DNA of 10,037 nucleotides, taken from the NCBI GenBank assembly GCA_037441525.1, contig JBBISA010000086.1, forward strand, positions 1-10,037, given 5' to 3'. How positions within the stretch are numbered: position 1 is the stretch's first letter; every line of letters starts with the position of its first letter. A model generated the notes under the pieces. That model was not told the DNA's origin. It did not search any database and worked only from the letters and a program-made list of their open reading frames with translations. Below, piece after piece: positions 1-6,585 of this stretch. The stretch comes from SKVR01 sp037441525. GTDB lineage: Bacteria > Bacteroidota > Bacteroidia > Bacteroidales > UBA7960. Made by a program: the position numbers and the translations under genes.

Positions 1-5
1 ACTAT

Positions 6-38
6 GGGGCGAAACCTTAATGGCGCAGCCCCTTTTTT
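6..38 (+). terminator. possible intrinsic terminator of an upstream gene
   Basis: GGGGC at 6-10 can pair with GCCCC at 28-32 (5 perfect GC pairs), followed at once by six T residues (33-38). The loop is long (17 nt) and the stem is short, so this is a weak candidate. It would end transcription of a gene left of the window, before the restriction-modification module begins. Confidence 0.35.
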
Positions 39-74
39 GATATTATTTTATCCGGCCAGTAGTGATTAAAAAAG

Positions 75-82
75 TAAATTTG
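75..82 (+). promoter_or_regulatory. candidate Bacteroidota -7 promoter element of the R-M module
   Basis: TAAATTTG at 75-82 matches the phylum's -7 consensus TAnnTTTG exactly and lies about 24 nt before the methyltransferase ATG at 106. A clear -33 TTG/TTTG element is not visible at the expected spacing (around 50-56), so this rests on the -7 box alone. An AGGA at about 94-97 could act as a weak ribosome binding site. Confidence 0.4.
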
Positions 83-105
83 CTAAATATCTTAGGACAA
101 GTAAA

Positions 106-984
106 ATGGAGATTACGACAGACATTTATTTAGGCGACAGTAAAGAGCAATTAAAGCTACTTCCAGACAACTCCGTGGACTTAATTGTGACTTCTCCGCC
201 TTATGCGGATCAACGCAAAAGCACTTACGGGGGTAGCCACCCAGACAAATATGTTGAATGGTTTTTACCCATATCAGAGCAACTTTTAAGAGTTCTTAAA
301 CCGACGGGGACATTTATCCTAAATATTAAAGAAAAAGTCGTCGAAGGTGAAAGAAGCACCTATGTAATGGAGCTTATTATAGCGATGAGAAAACAAGGTT
401 GGCTTTGGACAGAAGAATTTATTTGGCACAAAAAGAACTCTTATCCAGGTAAATGGCCAAATCGCTTTCGGGACAGTTGGGAACGATTGCTTCAATTCAA
501 TAAAGCCAAACACTTCAATATGTATCAGGAAGAAGTTATGGTTCCAATGGGCGATTGGGCAAAGACAAGGCTCAGAAAACTTTCAGGCACAGACAAAATA
601 CGTGACAATTCAAAAGTTGGAAGTGGCTTTGGCAAAAACATTTCCAATTGGGTTGACAGAGACAAAGCATATCCAACAAATGTTTTGCATTTGGCGACAG
701 AATGTAATAACAAAAATCATAGTGCTGCCTTTCCGCAAGAACTTCCAGAATGGTTTATAAAACTATTCACAAAAGTAAGCGACACGGTGCTTGACCCTTT
801 TATGGGTTCAGGAACGACTTTAAGTGTTGCAAACAGAATGAAACGTAACTCAATTGGAATTGAGATTGTCCCCGAATACTATGAAATGGTAAGAAAGGAA
901 TTGAAACCTGTTGAGCTTTATTTATTAGAGCCGGAAGTAAAATATGAAAAAACTAAACCTGAAAGACGTATCGCAATACGTTGA
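106..984 (+). CDS. type II DNA methyltransferase, beta class (N4-cytosine or N6-adenine)
   Basis: This is a site-specific DNA methyltransferase of the N6_N4_Mtase family, which moves a methyl group from S-adenosylmethionine to an exocyclic amino group in a short DNA target. The catalytic motif IV, TSPPY, is at residues 29-33 near the N-terminus. The AdoMet-binding motif I, DPFMGSGTT, is at 230-238 near the C-terminus, with the likely target-recognition region between them; this IV-TRD-I order defines the beta class. SPPY rather than DPPY favours N4-cytosine methylation, an inference only. At 292 aa it is a normal full length. It overlaps the start of the endonuclease gene by 41 bp, so the two are almost certainly co-transcribed, and it would protect host DNA from that enzyme. 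The gene is more AT-rich than the core genes from 1957 on, in keeping with horizontal acquisition. The recognition sequence cannot be read from the protein. Confidence 0.92.
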   Translation: MEITTDIYLGDSKEQLKLLPDNSVDLIVTSPPYADQRKSTYGGSHPDKYVEWFLPISEQLLRVLKPTGTFILNIKEKVVEGERSTYVMELIIAMRKQGWLWTEEFIWHKKNSYPGKWPNRFRDSWERLLQFNKAKHFNMYQEEVMVPMGDWAKTRLRKLSGTDKIRDNSKVGSGFGKNISNWVDRDKAYPTNVLHLATECNNKNHSAAFPQELPEWFIKLFTKVSDTVLDPFMGSGTTLSVANRMKRNSIGIEIVPEYYEMVRKELKPVELYLLEPEVKYEKTKPERRIAIR

Positions 985-1696
985 ACAAAACATAGGGACA
1001 TTTCACCAAAAGCGTATTCAAAGTCTTGACGGATTAAAACTTACCCAAGTTCTAAAACGCAAAAACCCTTACCTATTCAAAGCAAAATACGTTTTAACAG
1101 CCGAGCAAATAATTCGGGGTATCGTTGATGCTCACATTTCTTCAAATGAAGAAACCGTTTTTGGAGATTGGCTTGAAGGACTTGCAATTTATATAAATGG
1201 TAAAGTTTACAGTGGCTATAAATCAGGCAATAAAGGTATTGACTTGGAGTTTGACAATAACGGTGCGAGAAATATCGTAACCATAAAATCAGGTCCTAAT
1301 TGGGGCAACAGTTCACAAATTGCAAAAATGGTTGCCGATTTCAAGACAGCAAAAAAAACTTTAAGAACAAGCAACTCTCAACTTAACATAGTTGCTGTAA
1401 ATGGTTGTTGCTATGGTCGTGACAACAATCCCGACAAAGGCGACTATTTCAAGTATTGTGGGCAAAGTTTTTGGGCTTTCATTTCAGGCGACACAGAACT
1501 ATACACAGAGATAATTGAGCCACTCGGACATAAAGCAAAAGAAAAGAATAACGAATTTGTAAAATCGTATTCTCAAATGATAAACAAGTTTACAAGAGAA
1601 TTTTCGAATGACTTTTGCAAAGAAAACGGAGAAATAGATTGGGAGAAATTGGTTCGTTATAACTCAGCGATAATTGACCCAAAGACTACAAAATAG
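944..1696 (+). CDS. type II restriction endonuclease, PmeII-like
   Basis: The protein (250 aa) is the expected partner of the overlapping methyltransferase and would cut unmethylated copies of the same site. From memory it resembles the PmeII family of type II endonucleases; the recognisable part is the C-terminal segment GCCYGRDNNPDKGDYFKYCG followed by a Trp-rich stretch and ISGD. A plausible PD-(D/E)XK-type core is seen at E78 (GDWLEG), D100/E102 (GIDLEF) and T113-I114-K115 (VTIKSGPNWGN), where the middle acidic residue of the classic D/E-X-K is replaced by Thr; this active-site assignment is inference. The ATG at 944 lies inside the methyltransferase gene in another frame, giving a 41-bp overlap that suggests translational coupling, so that endonuclease follows methylase. 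No controller (C) protein gene is visible. Codon use is AT-rich like its partner. The gene ends 10 nt before the attC-like element at 1707. Confidence 0.82.
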   Translation: MKKLNLKDVSQYVEQNIGTFHQKRIQSLDGLKLTQVLKRKNPYLFKAKYVLTAEQIIRGIVDAHISSNEETVFGDWLEGLAIYINGKVYSGYKSGNKGIDLEFDNNGARNIVTIKSGPNWGNSSQIAKMVADFKTAKKTLRTSNSQLNIVAVNGCCYGRDNNPDKGDYFKYCGQSFWAFISGDTELYTEIIEPLGHKAKEKNNEFVKSYSQMINKFTREFSNDFCKENGEIDWEKLVRYNSAIIDPKTTK

Positions 1697-1706
1697 AAGC
1701 CCATTC

Positions 1707-1844
1707 CGTTAACAGCCGTTTTGGGTCAGGCGGGGTGACGTGCTTAATTTCAAGTGTAGTGCTTCTATTAGGCTTAGATTGTATGTTGACAGTTTTGTGC
1801 TCCGAAAACCCGCCCGAACGCAAAGCTGCAAAACGAAGTTCAGT
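1707..1844 (+). repeat. attC-like folded recombination-site candidate (site A)
   Basis: An imperfect long inverted repeat directly follows the endonuclease gene. Outer boxes are CGTTAAC (1707-1713) and GTTCAGT (1838-1844), which share only the AAC/GTT core. Next come CGTTTTG (1717-1723), a perfect 7-bp match to CAAAACG (1829-1835), and GGCGGG (1729-1734), paired with CCCGCC (1809-1814). Spacers are unequal (3 nt left, 2 nt right outside the 7-bp stem; 5 and 14 nt inside it), which leaves bulged bases as in integron attC sites. The loop (about 1740-1801) holds three GTGCT copies (1740, 1759, 1797). I recall closely similar elements from other Bacteroidota genomes, but cannot verify that here. 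Confidence 0.5.
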
Positions 1845-1879
1845 AAATAAGCCGACTCCACATTTATTCTTTTATTTCT

Positions 1880-1887
1880 TAATTTTG
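1880..1887 (+). promoter_or_regulatory. candidate promoter of the aminotransferase-rfaE1-pdxH operon
   Basis: TAATTTTG at 1880-1887 fits TAnnTTTG exactly, 70 nt before the aminotransferase start. The -33 region around 1857-1863 shows only an imperfect TTT, so support comes mainly from the -7 box and from its position between the attC-like element and the first operon gene. Confidence 0.4.
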
Positions 1888-1956
1888 CCCATCCTTTTTG
1901 CCCGAAACATCATGGCAAAAGCCCGATAAATATATCCATCCTTAAAATCAAATACC

Positions 1957-3153
1957 ATGACTGTTGCCCTATCAGATCGCATAAACCAACTGGCCGAATC
2001 AGAAACCCTTGCCATGTCGCGCATCAGCCGTGAGCTAAAAGCACAAGGGCACGATGTAATTACGCTGGGTGTTGGCGAGCCCGATTTTTATACCCCCGAC
2101 CCCGTTAAAAACGCAGCCAAAAGGGCTATCGACGAAAATTTTTCATTTTACCCCCCGGTAAACGGGTACCTCGAGCTGCGAAAAGCCATTTGTTCAAAAC
2201 TCAAAAGAGATAACAATCTGGATTATACCCCCGAACAGATTGTTGTTAGTACGGGCGCCAAACATTCAATCATGAATGCACTGTTGTGCCTGGTAAATCC
2301 TGGCGATGAGGTGATCATTCCCACCCCTTTCTGGGTAAGTTATGCACACATGGTAAACTTTGCCCAGGGCAGGCAGGTATATGTAGAGGCAGGGATTGAA
2401 AACGATTTTAAGATAACTCCGCAACAACTAGAAGCAGCAATAACCGCAAGGACGAAGCTTTTCATTTTCTCAAGCCCCTGTAATCCGAGCGGATCGGTTT
2501 ATACCAAAGCTGAACTGGAAGGCCTGGCCCGGGTATTTGAGAAACATCCTGACATTTATATTATTTCAGATGAGATTTACGAGCTTATCAATTTCGACAA
2601 GAACCATGAGAGCATTGCTCAGTTTTCGTCCATTAAAGAAAGAGTAATTGTAGTAAACGGCGTATCGAAGGGATTTGCCATGACAGGCTGGCGGCTCGGG
2701 TATCTGGCTGCCCACATTGATATTGCCAACGCTGTGAGCAAACTTCAGGGACAATTTACCTCGGGTGCCTGCACCATTGCACAGAAAGCTGCCGAAGATG
2801 CCATGAAAATGTTGCCCCGGGAAACCTGGCACATGCTCGAAAAATTCAGGGAACGGCGCGATCTGGTAATAGGATTGCTCAACGAAATTCCCGGAATTAA
2901 GACCAACATACCCCAGGGAGCCTTTTATCTTTTCCCTGACGTGAGCAGCTATTTCGGCAAAACAGATGGGAAAACAGTGATTAAGGGCTCATCTGACCTT
3001 TGCAATTACATTCTATACAATGTGTATGTGGCCATGGTGCCAGGCGATGCTTTCGGTTCGCCCGAATGTTTGCGGATTTCATACGCCACATCAAACAATT
3101 TGCTTGTTGAGGCCATGAAGAGGGTTAAAACAGCATTGGCCAAACTTCACTAA
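1957..3153 (+). CDS. aspC: PLP-dependent aminotransferase, aspartate aminotransferase type (class I)
   Basis: A full-length (398 aa) fold-type I aminotransferase of the Asp/Tyr/aromatic group, which in this lineage interconverts aspartate and 2-oxoglutarate with oxaloacetate and glutamate and may also transaminate prephenate. The PLP-binding lysine is K238 in VSKGFAMTGWR. Asn176 (SSPCNPSG), Asp205 and Tyr208 (DEIY) fit the residues that hold the pyridine ring, and Arg373 (LRISYA) fits the substrate alpha-carboxylate arginine. The cofactor-phosphate segment STGAKHS precedes a conserved NPGDEVIIPTPFWVSY. The motif set resembles the gamma subgroup of bacterial aspartate aminotransferases rather than the E. 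coli AspC subgroup. The ATG at 1957 follows an A/T-rich leader without a strong Shine-Dalgarno, as usual in Bacteroidota. It is first in an operon: rfaE1 begins 10 nt downstream. The exact amino donor range cannot be read from sequence. Confidence 0.93.
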   Translation: MTVALSDRINQLAESETLAMSRISRELKAQGHDVITLGVGEPDFYTPDPVKNAAKRAIDENFSFYPPVNGYLELRKAICSKLKRDNNLDYTPEQIVVSTGAKHSIMNALLCLVNPGDEVIIPTPFWVSYAHMVNFAQGRQVYVEAGIENDFKITPQQLEAAITARTKLFIFSSPCNPSGSVYTKAELEGLARVFEKHPDIYIISDEIYELINFDKNHESIAQFSSIKERVIVVNGVSKGFAMTGWRLGYLAAHIDIANAVSKLQGQFTSGACTIAQKAAEDAMKMLPRETWHMLEKFRERRDLVIGLLNEIPGIKTNIPQGAFYLFPDVSSYFGKTDGKTVIKGSSDLCNYILYNVYVAMVPGDAFGSPECLRISYATSNNLLVEAMKRVKTALAKLH

Positions 3154-3163
3154 AAAATATTCA

Positions 3164-4192
3164 ATGGCATTCCAACCATCAATAGATCAACTGTTCGAGA
3201 AGTTTTCAAGGCAAACTATCCTTATTATTGGTGATGTAATGATCGACTCATACCTGTGGGGAAGGGTTGACAGGATTTCACCCGAAGCACCTGTCCCCAT
3301 TGTGGCATTAAAAAAGCGTGAAAACCGTCTGGGGGGGGCCGCCAATGTTGCCCTTAATATTCAAAGCCTTGGCGCAAAACCTGTTTTGTGTGCAGTTACC
3401 GGAAACGATGATAAAGGTAAATTGTTTGAAAATCTTTTAATGGAACAGGGTATGGTGTGCAAGGGAATCATGACAACGCCCAGCCGCCCTACAACCACCA
3501 AATTCAGGATTATTGGCAACAACGCCCAGATGCTGCGGGTTGACGAAGAAACTGAGCAACCCCTTACCGAAACAGAAACACAGGAATTGTTTGGCAGGAT
3601 TACAGGGATTGTTGAGGAAGAAAACCCATCCTGCATTGTTTTTGAAGATTATGACAAAGGAGTGATAACACCCCCACTGATAAGCCTGGTGGTTGAACTG
3701 GCAAAAAGAAAAAATATTCCTGTTGTAGTCGATCCAAAAAAGAAAAACTTCCTGCAGTACAAGGGAGTAACCCTATTTAAGCCCAACCTGAAGGAATTGA
3801 AGGAAGGGCTGAAACTGGATAGAGAACTCAACAACCAACAGTCGGTAATAGCAGCCATTGAGCAGCTGCAACAAATGCTCAATGTAGATATTGCCATAGC
3901 CACCCTGTCGGAAAAAGGTATCAGTTACAGCAGCCGCAACCCCGATGGAAGTTTCGACCAGGGAAACATACCTGCACATATTCGCAACATTGCCGATGTA
4001 TCAGGTGCCGGCGATACCGTAATCAGCGTAATGGCCCTTTGCATGGCAGCAAGGGTAAGTGTGCATGATATGGCACAACTGGCCAACCTTGCAGGAGGAA
4101 TGGTTTGTGAGTATGTGGGAGTGGTGCCCATCAACAAAGAAAAACTTCAGCATGAAGCACGCAAACTTTTCAACCCTTTGGTTGTTAGTTAA
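3164..4192 (+). CDS. rfaE1: D-glycero-beta-D-manno-heptose-7-phosphate kinase (PfkB family, RfaE1 domain)
   Basis: This cytoplasmic sugar kinase phosphorylates heptose 7-phosphate at C1, a step toward ADP-heptose for lipopolysaccharide core. Marks of the RfaE1 branch of the PfkB/ribokinase family are GDVMIDSYLWGRVDRISPEA near residues 23-42, RLGGAANVA around 55-63, VVDPKKKNF in the middle, and the PfkB signature VSGAGDT with catalytic base Asp284. At 342 aa it holds only the kinase half: the cytidylyltransferase-like half found in E. coli HldE is absent, so a separate RfaE2 would be needed elsewhere. It starts 10 nt after the aminotransferase stop, and its TAA overlaps the pdxH ATG by one base (TAATG), so all three are one operon. 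A run of eight G (3331-3338) lies in the conserved Gly-Gly codons. Another sugar kinase specificity is possible but less likely. Confidence 0.85.
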   Translation: MAFQPSIDQLFEKFSRQTILIIGDVMIDSYLWGRVDRISPEAPVPIVALKKRENRLGGAANVALNIQSLGAKPVLCAVTGNDDKGKLFENLLMEQGMVCKGIMTTPSRPTTTKFRIIGNNAQMLRVDEETEQPLTETETQELFGRITGIVEEENPSCIVFEDYDKGVITPPLISLVVELAKRKNIPVVVDPKKKNFLQYKGVTLFKPNLKELKEGLKLDRELNNQQSVIAAIEQLQQMLNVDIAIATLSEKGISYSSRNPDGSFDQGNIPAHIRNIADVSGAGDTVISVMALCMAARVSVHDMAQLANLAGGMVCEYVGVVPINKEKLQHEARKLFNPLVVS

Positions 4193-4851
4193 TGCGTATG
4201 AAAAATAACCCCCAACTGGCTCATCTTCGAAAAAATTACACTCTTGCAGGTTTGAATGAACAACAAGCCGGTAATAATCCATTGATACTCTTTTCGCTCT
4301 GGTTTGAGCAGTCCCTCGAAGCGCAACTACCCGAACCCAATGCCATGATACTGGCCACCTCTGCCAAAAACGGGAAAGTCAGCGCACGTACCGTTCTTCT
4401 TAAAGAATTGGACGAAACAGGGTTTGTATTCTTCACCAATTACAGCAGCCGCAAGGGATTGGAAATGGAAGAAAACCATCATGTAGCATTGGTATTCCTT
4501 TGGCTCGAGCTGGAGCGCCAGATCAGAATCGAGGGAGTTTGCGAAAAAATATTGCCTGAGGCCTCCGATGCATATTTTGCCCAACGCCCCCGCGAAAGCC
4601 AGCTGGGCGCATGGGCATCAGACCAAAGCAAAGAAATTGCATCAAAGGATATTTTAAATGACAGATTTAAAGAGCTGGAAGCACTTTACCATGGGAAAAG
4701 TATTCCTCGACCCGCCAATTGGGGAGGTTACAGGGTGGTTCCGGAAATGATGGAATTCTGGCAGGGACGCCCCGGACGAATGCACGACCGGATTGTTTTC
4801 CATCGCCCAAACCCTGAAAGCCTATGGTCTATAAAACGCCTTCAACCATAA
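4192..4851 (+). CDS. pdxH: pyridoxamine/pyridoxine 5'-phosphate oxidase
   Basis: An FMN enzyme that oxidises pyridoxamine 5'-phosphate or pyridoxine 5'-phosphate with oxygen to pyridoxal 5'-phosphate (PLP). It has the family's length (219 aa) and motifs: ARTVLLKE (65-72) and TNYSSRKG (82-89) for FMN phosphate and ring contacts, SQLGAWASDQS (136-146), WGGYRV (177-182), and FWQGRPGRMHDR (189-200), where Arg196 and His198 match the PLP-contacting Arg and His of E. coli PdxH. The C-terminus WSIKRLQP is also typical. The start is the ATG inside TAATG at the rfaE1 stop, which implies translational re-initiation; an alternative is Met3 at 4198, giving nearly the same protein. Its product is the cofactor of the aminotransferase that opens the operon. 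Confidence 0.95.
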   Translation: MRMKNNPQLAHLRKNYTLAGLNEQQAGNNPLILFSLWFEQSLEAQLPEPNAMILATSAKNGKVSARTVLLKELDETGFVFFTNYSSRKGLEMEENHHVALVFLWLELERQIRIEGVCEKILPEASDAYFAQRPRESQLGAWASDQSKEIASKDILNDRFKELEALYHGKSIPRPANWGGYRVVPEMMEFWQGRPGRMHDRIVFHRPNPESLWSIKRLQP

Positions 4852-5005
4852 TCCAACCCATTTTCTAACAATAAAATAAATCAAATCACTTTTTAAATTC
4901 ATCTCCACTTATCACTGCCCAAATCTGTACTCTATACTCTAAACACTACCCCCCAACAACCTATCCCCGATTCCCGATACCAACAATTAATATCTATATA
5001 AAACT
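4852..5005 (+). terminator. G-depleted, C-rich spacer: candidate Rho-dependent termination region
   Basis: By hand count this 154-nt spacer has only 4 G against about 48 C on the plus strand; the first 65 nt after the pdxH stop contain no G. It has no intrinsic hairpin with a T tract. C-rich, G-poor unstructured RNA after a stop codon is what Rho loading (rut) sites look like, so it may end the three-gene operon. No gene and no TAnnTTTG box was seen here, so the ubiE promoter is not identified. Confidence 0.35.
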
Positions 5006-5707
5006 GTGGCAAAAAAAGAAGAAGTACGTGGCATGTTCAACCGGATAGCCCACCGGTACGATTATCTTAATCATTTTTTATCTATGGGAATTGATCGTTT
5101 GTGGCGACGAAAGTTGTGTAAACAGCTGGAAAAATTCCATCCCCAAAGCATTCTCGATGTAGCCACCGGCACTGCCGACCTGGCCATTGACATGGCAAAA
5201 CTGAAACCCAGGGAAATAATTGGGATCGACATTGCCGAAACTATGCTTGCAGTGGGCTATCGCAAAATTGAAAAACGGAATCTTCAAAACATAATTCAAC
5301 TTAAGCAGGGTGACTCTGAAGACCTTCCATTTCCGGATAATACCTTCGATGCTGCTACCATTGCCTATGGGGTGCGCAACTTCGAAACACCCTTAAAAGG
5401 ACTAAAAGAGATAAACCGGGTGCTAAAACCGGGTGGTGTTATCTTTATCCTTGAATTTGGAATGCCCCGCTCATTTCCGGTAAAGCAAGCCTACTGGGTC
5501 TATTTTAATTTCATACTTCCGGTTTGGGGGAAAATATTCAGTGGTAGTTACGAAGCATACAAGTACCTGCCCGAATCGGTGCAACAGTTCCCCTACGGCG
5601 ATGCCTTCATCGCTATGCTGCAGGAAGCAGGGTTCGCCCAAACAACTGCCACACCCATTACCCAGGGCATTACCTATCTTTACAAGGGATTAAAAGCAGG
5701 TGCGTAA
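5006..5707 (+). CDS. ubiE: demethylmenaquinone methyltransferase (UbiE/MenG)
   Basis: A class I SAM methyltransferase for the final C-methylation of demethylmenaquinone to menaquinone; Bacteroidota use menaquinone only, so the MenG role is the relevant one. The AdoMet loop is LDVATGTADLA (about 50-60), the ribose-binding acid is Asp75 (GIDIAE), and the UbiE/COQ5 signatures are YGVRNF (121-126), NRVLKPGG (137-144) and the C-terminal YKYLPESV (185-192). The length (233 aa) is normal, though the usual short N-terminal extension is minimal. The start is GTG at 5006: an in-frame stop lies at 4988-4990 and no ATG occurs between, while the next ATG (codon 10) would cut into the conserved KKEEV..MF..IA.RYD start of the family. 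It stands 97 nt before porT in the same direction. Confidence 0.95.
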   Translation: MAKKEEVRGMFNRIAHRYDYLNHFLSMGIDRLWRRKLCKQLEKFHPQSILDVATGTADLAIDMAKLKPREIIGIDIAETMLAVGYRKIEKRNLQNIIQLKQGDSEDLPFPDNTFDAATIAYGVRNFETPLKGLKEINRVLKPGGVIFILEFGMPRSFPVKQAYWVYFNFILPVWGKIFSGSYEAYKYLPESVQQFPYGDAFIAMLQEAGFAQTTATPITQGITYLYKGLKAGA

Positions 5708-5732
5708 CCGTGTCAGATTTGGCAAAATTGAA

Positions 5733-5740
5733 TACTTTTG
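5733..5740 (+). promoter_or_regulatory. candidate promoter of porT
   Basis: TACTTTTG at 5733-5740, followed by CAG, fits TAnnTTTG exactly and lies 64 nt upstream of the porT GTG. A TTTG at 5718-5721 is too close (11 nt) to be the usual -33 box, so only the -7 element is well matched. If real, porT can be transcribed apart from ubiE. Confidence 0.45.
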
Positions 5741-5804
5741 CAGCAATAACAGAGCTCCTGCTGCGTTTAAAAAGCATAATTCAGTATATTAAACCATTAA
5801 GTCT

Positions 5805-6575
5805 GTGACAAATACCCGCACCGGTTACATTGCAATCCATGTTTTTATTATTTTTGCTTTATGCAGCAATACTGCCCTGGCTCAAAGACAGAAATCATTC
5901 AAATTCGAAAATCTTCCCTACTACGACCAAAAGCCCTATCATTTTGGTTTTGCATTGGGTTTTAATTATCTCGATTTTGCCCTGAAGCCCATCAACAATC
6001 TGCACAACACCCAAATGAGTCCCGCCGAAAACCGGTTTGTTTCCGATTTCGACTCCTTATACTCAGTCTTACCAAGAGGCGAAAGTGGCTTCAACATTGG
6101 CATAGTTTCCAATCTGCGACTTGCCGACCAGTGGGACCTGAGGTTTGTTCCTACCCTTACTTTCGGCGACCGAAACCTGGTTTACGAAGGGATAAAGAAT
6201 GGAACGCCAATCCGCCGCACACAACAGGTAGAAAGTACTTTTATCGATTTTCCGCTCCATTTCAAATACAAATCGGTACGAATGTTAAACATAAGGGCAT
6301 ACGTGATGGGTGGGGCAAAATATACCTACGACCTTGCATCGACTAAGGGCAAGGAAGATATTAATGAAGAAATTCTGGCCCGGATTGACCGCAGTGACTT
6401 TTATTACGAACTTGGGGTTGGGTTTGATTATTATTTTATTTATTTCAAGTTTTCGACCGAAATAAAAGCATCGTTTGGATTAAAAGATATGCTCGCGCGA
6501 GAGAACAACATGTTTTCCAATTCCATTGAAAGGCTCAATTCACGGGTTATTATGATTTCCTTCCTTTTTGAGTAA
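5805..6575 (+). CDS. porT: type IX secretion system outer-membrane protein PorT
   Basis: A 256-aa envelope protein matching PorT (SprT in gliding Flavobacteria), needed for the type IX secretion system that exports proteins with C-terminal sorting domains. A signal peptide is clear: a short polar start, the hydrophobic stretch YIAIHVFIIFALC and a likely cut after LAQ near residue 27. The mature part has alternating beta-strand character with the family pattern: HFGFALGFNYLDF, GFNIGIVSNLRL, LRFVPTLTFGDR, FIDFPLHFKYKS, an Asp/Glu-rich stretch and a C-terminal strand ending in Phe-Glu, as in small outer-membrane barrels. The GTG at 5805 is the only start after the in-frame stop at 5790-5792 that keeps the whole signal peptide. 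From memory, ubiE next to porT is a recurring arrangement in Bacteroidota, which supports the call. A generic PorT-like outer-membrane barrel is the fallback. Confidence 0.8.
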   Translation: MTNTRTGYIAIHVFIIFALCSNTALAQRQKSFKFENLPYYDQKPYHFGFALGFNYLDFALKPINNLHNTQMSPAENRFVSDFDSLYSVLPRGESGFNIGIVSNLRLADQWDLRFVPTLTFGDRNLVYEGIKNGTPIRRTQQVESTFIDFPLHFKYKSVRMLNIRAYVMGGAKYTYDLASTKGKEDINEEILARIDRSDFYYELGVGFDYYFIYFKFSTEIKASFGLKDMLARENNMFSNSIERLNSRVIMISFLFE

Positions 6576-6585
6576 TGCCTGGTGC

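Noticed and set aside
1735..1929. 64-codon plus-strand frame after the endonuclease gene
   Set aside because: It overlaps the attC-like element and the candidate operon promoter, has no recognisable family, and its start lies inside the stem-loop.
3361..4282. Several minus-strand frames of 68-93 codons across rfaE1 and pdxH
   Set aside because: Each lies inside a well-supported gene on the other strand and shows no family features.
4917..5005. Short repeats (ACTCTATACTCTAA, CCCGATTCCCGAT) as a CRISPR or tandem array
   Set aside because: Copies are few, short and irregular; they reflect the low-complexity, G-poor spacer.
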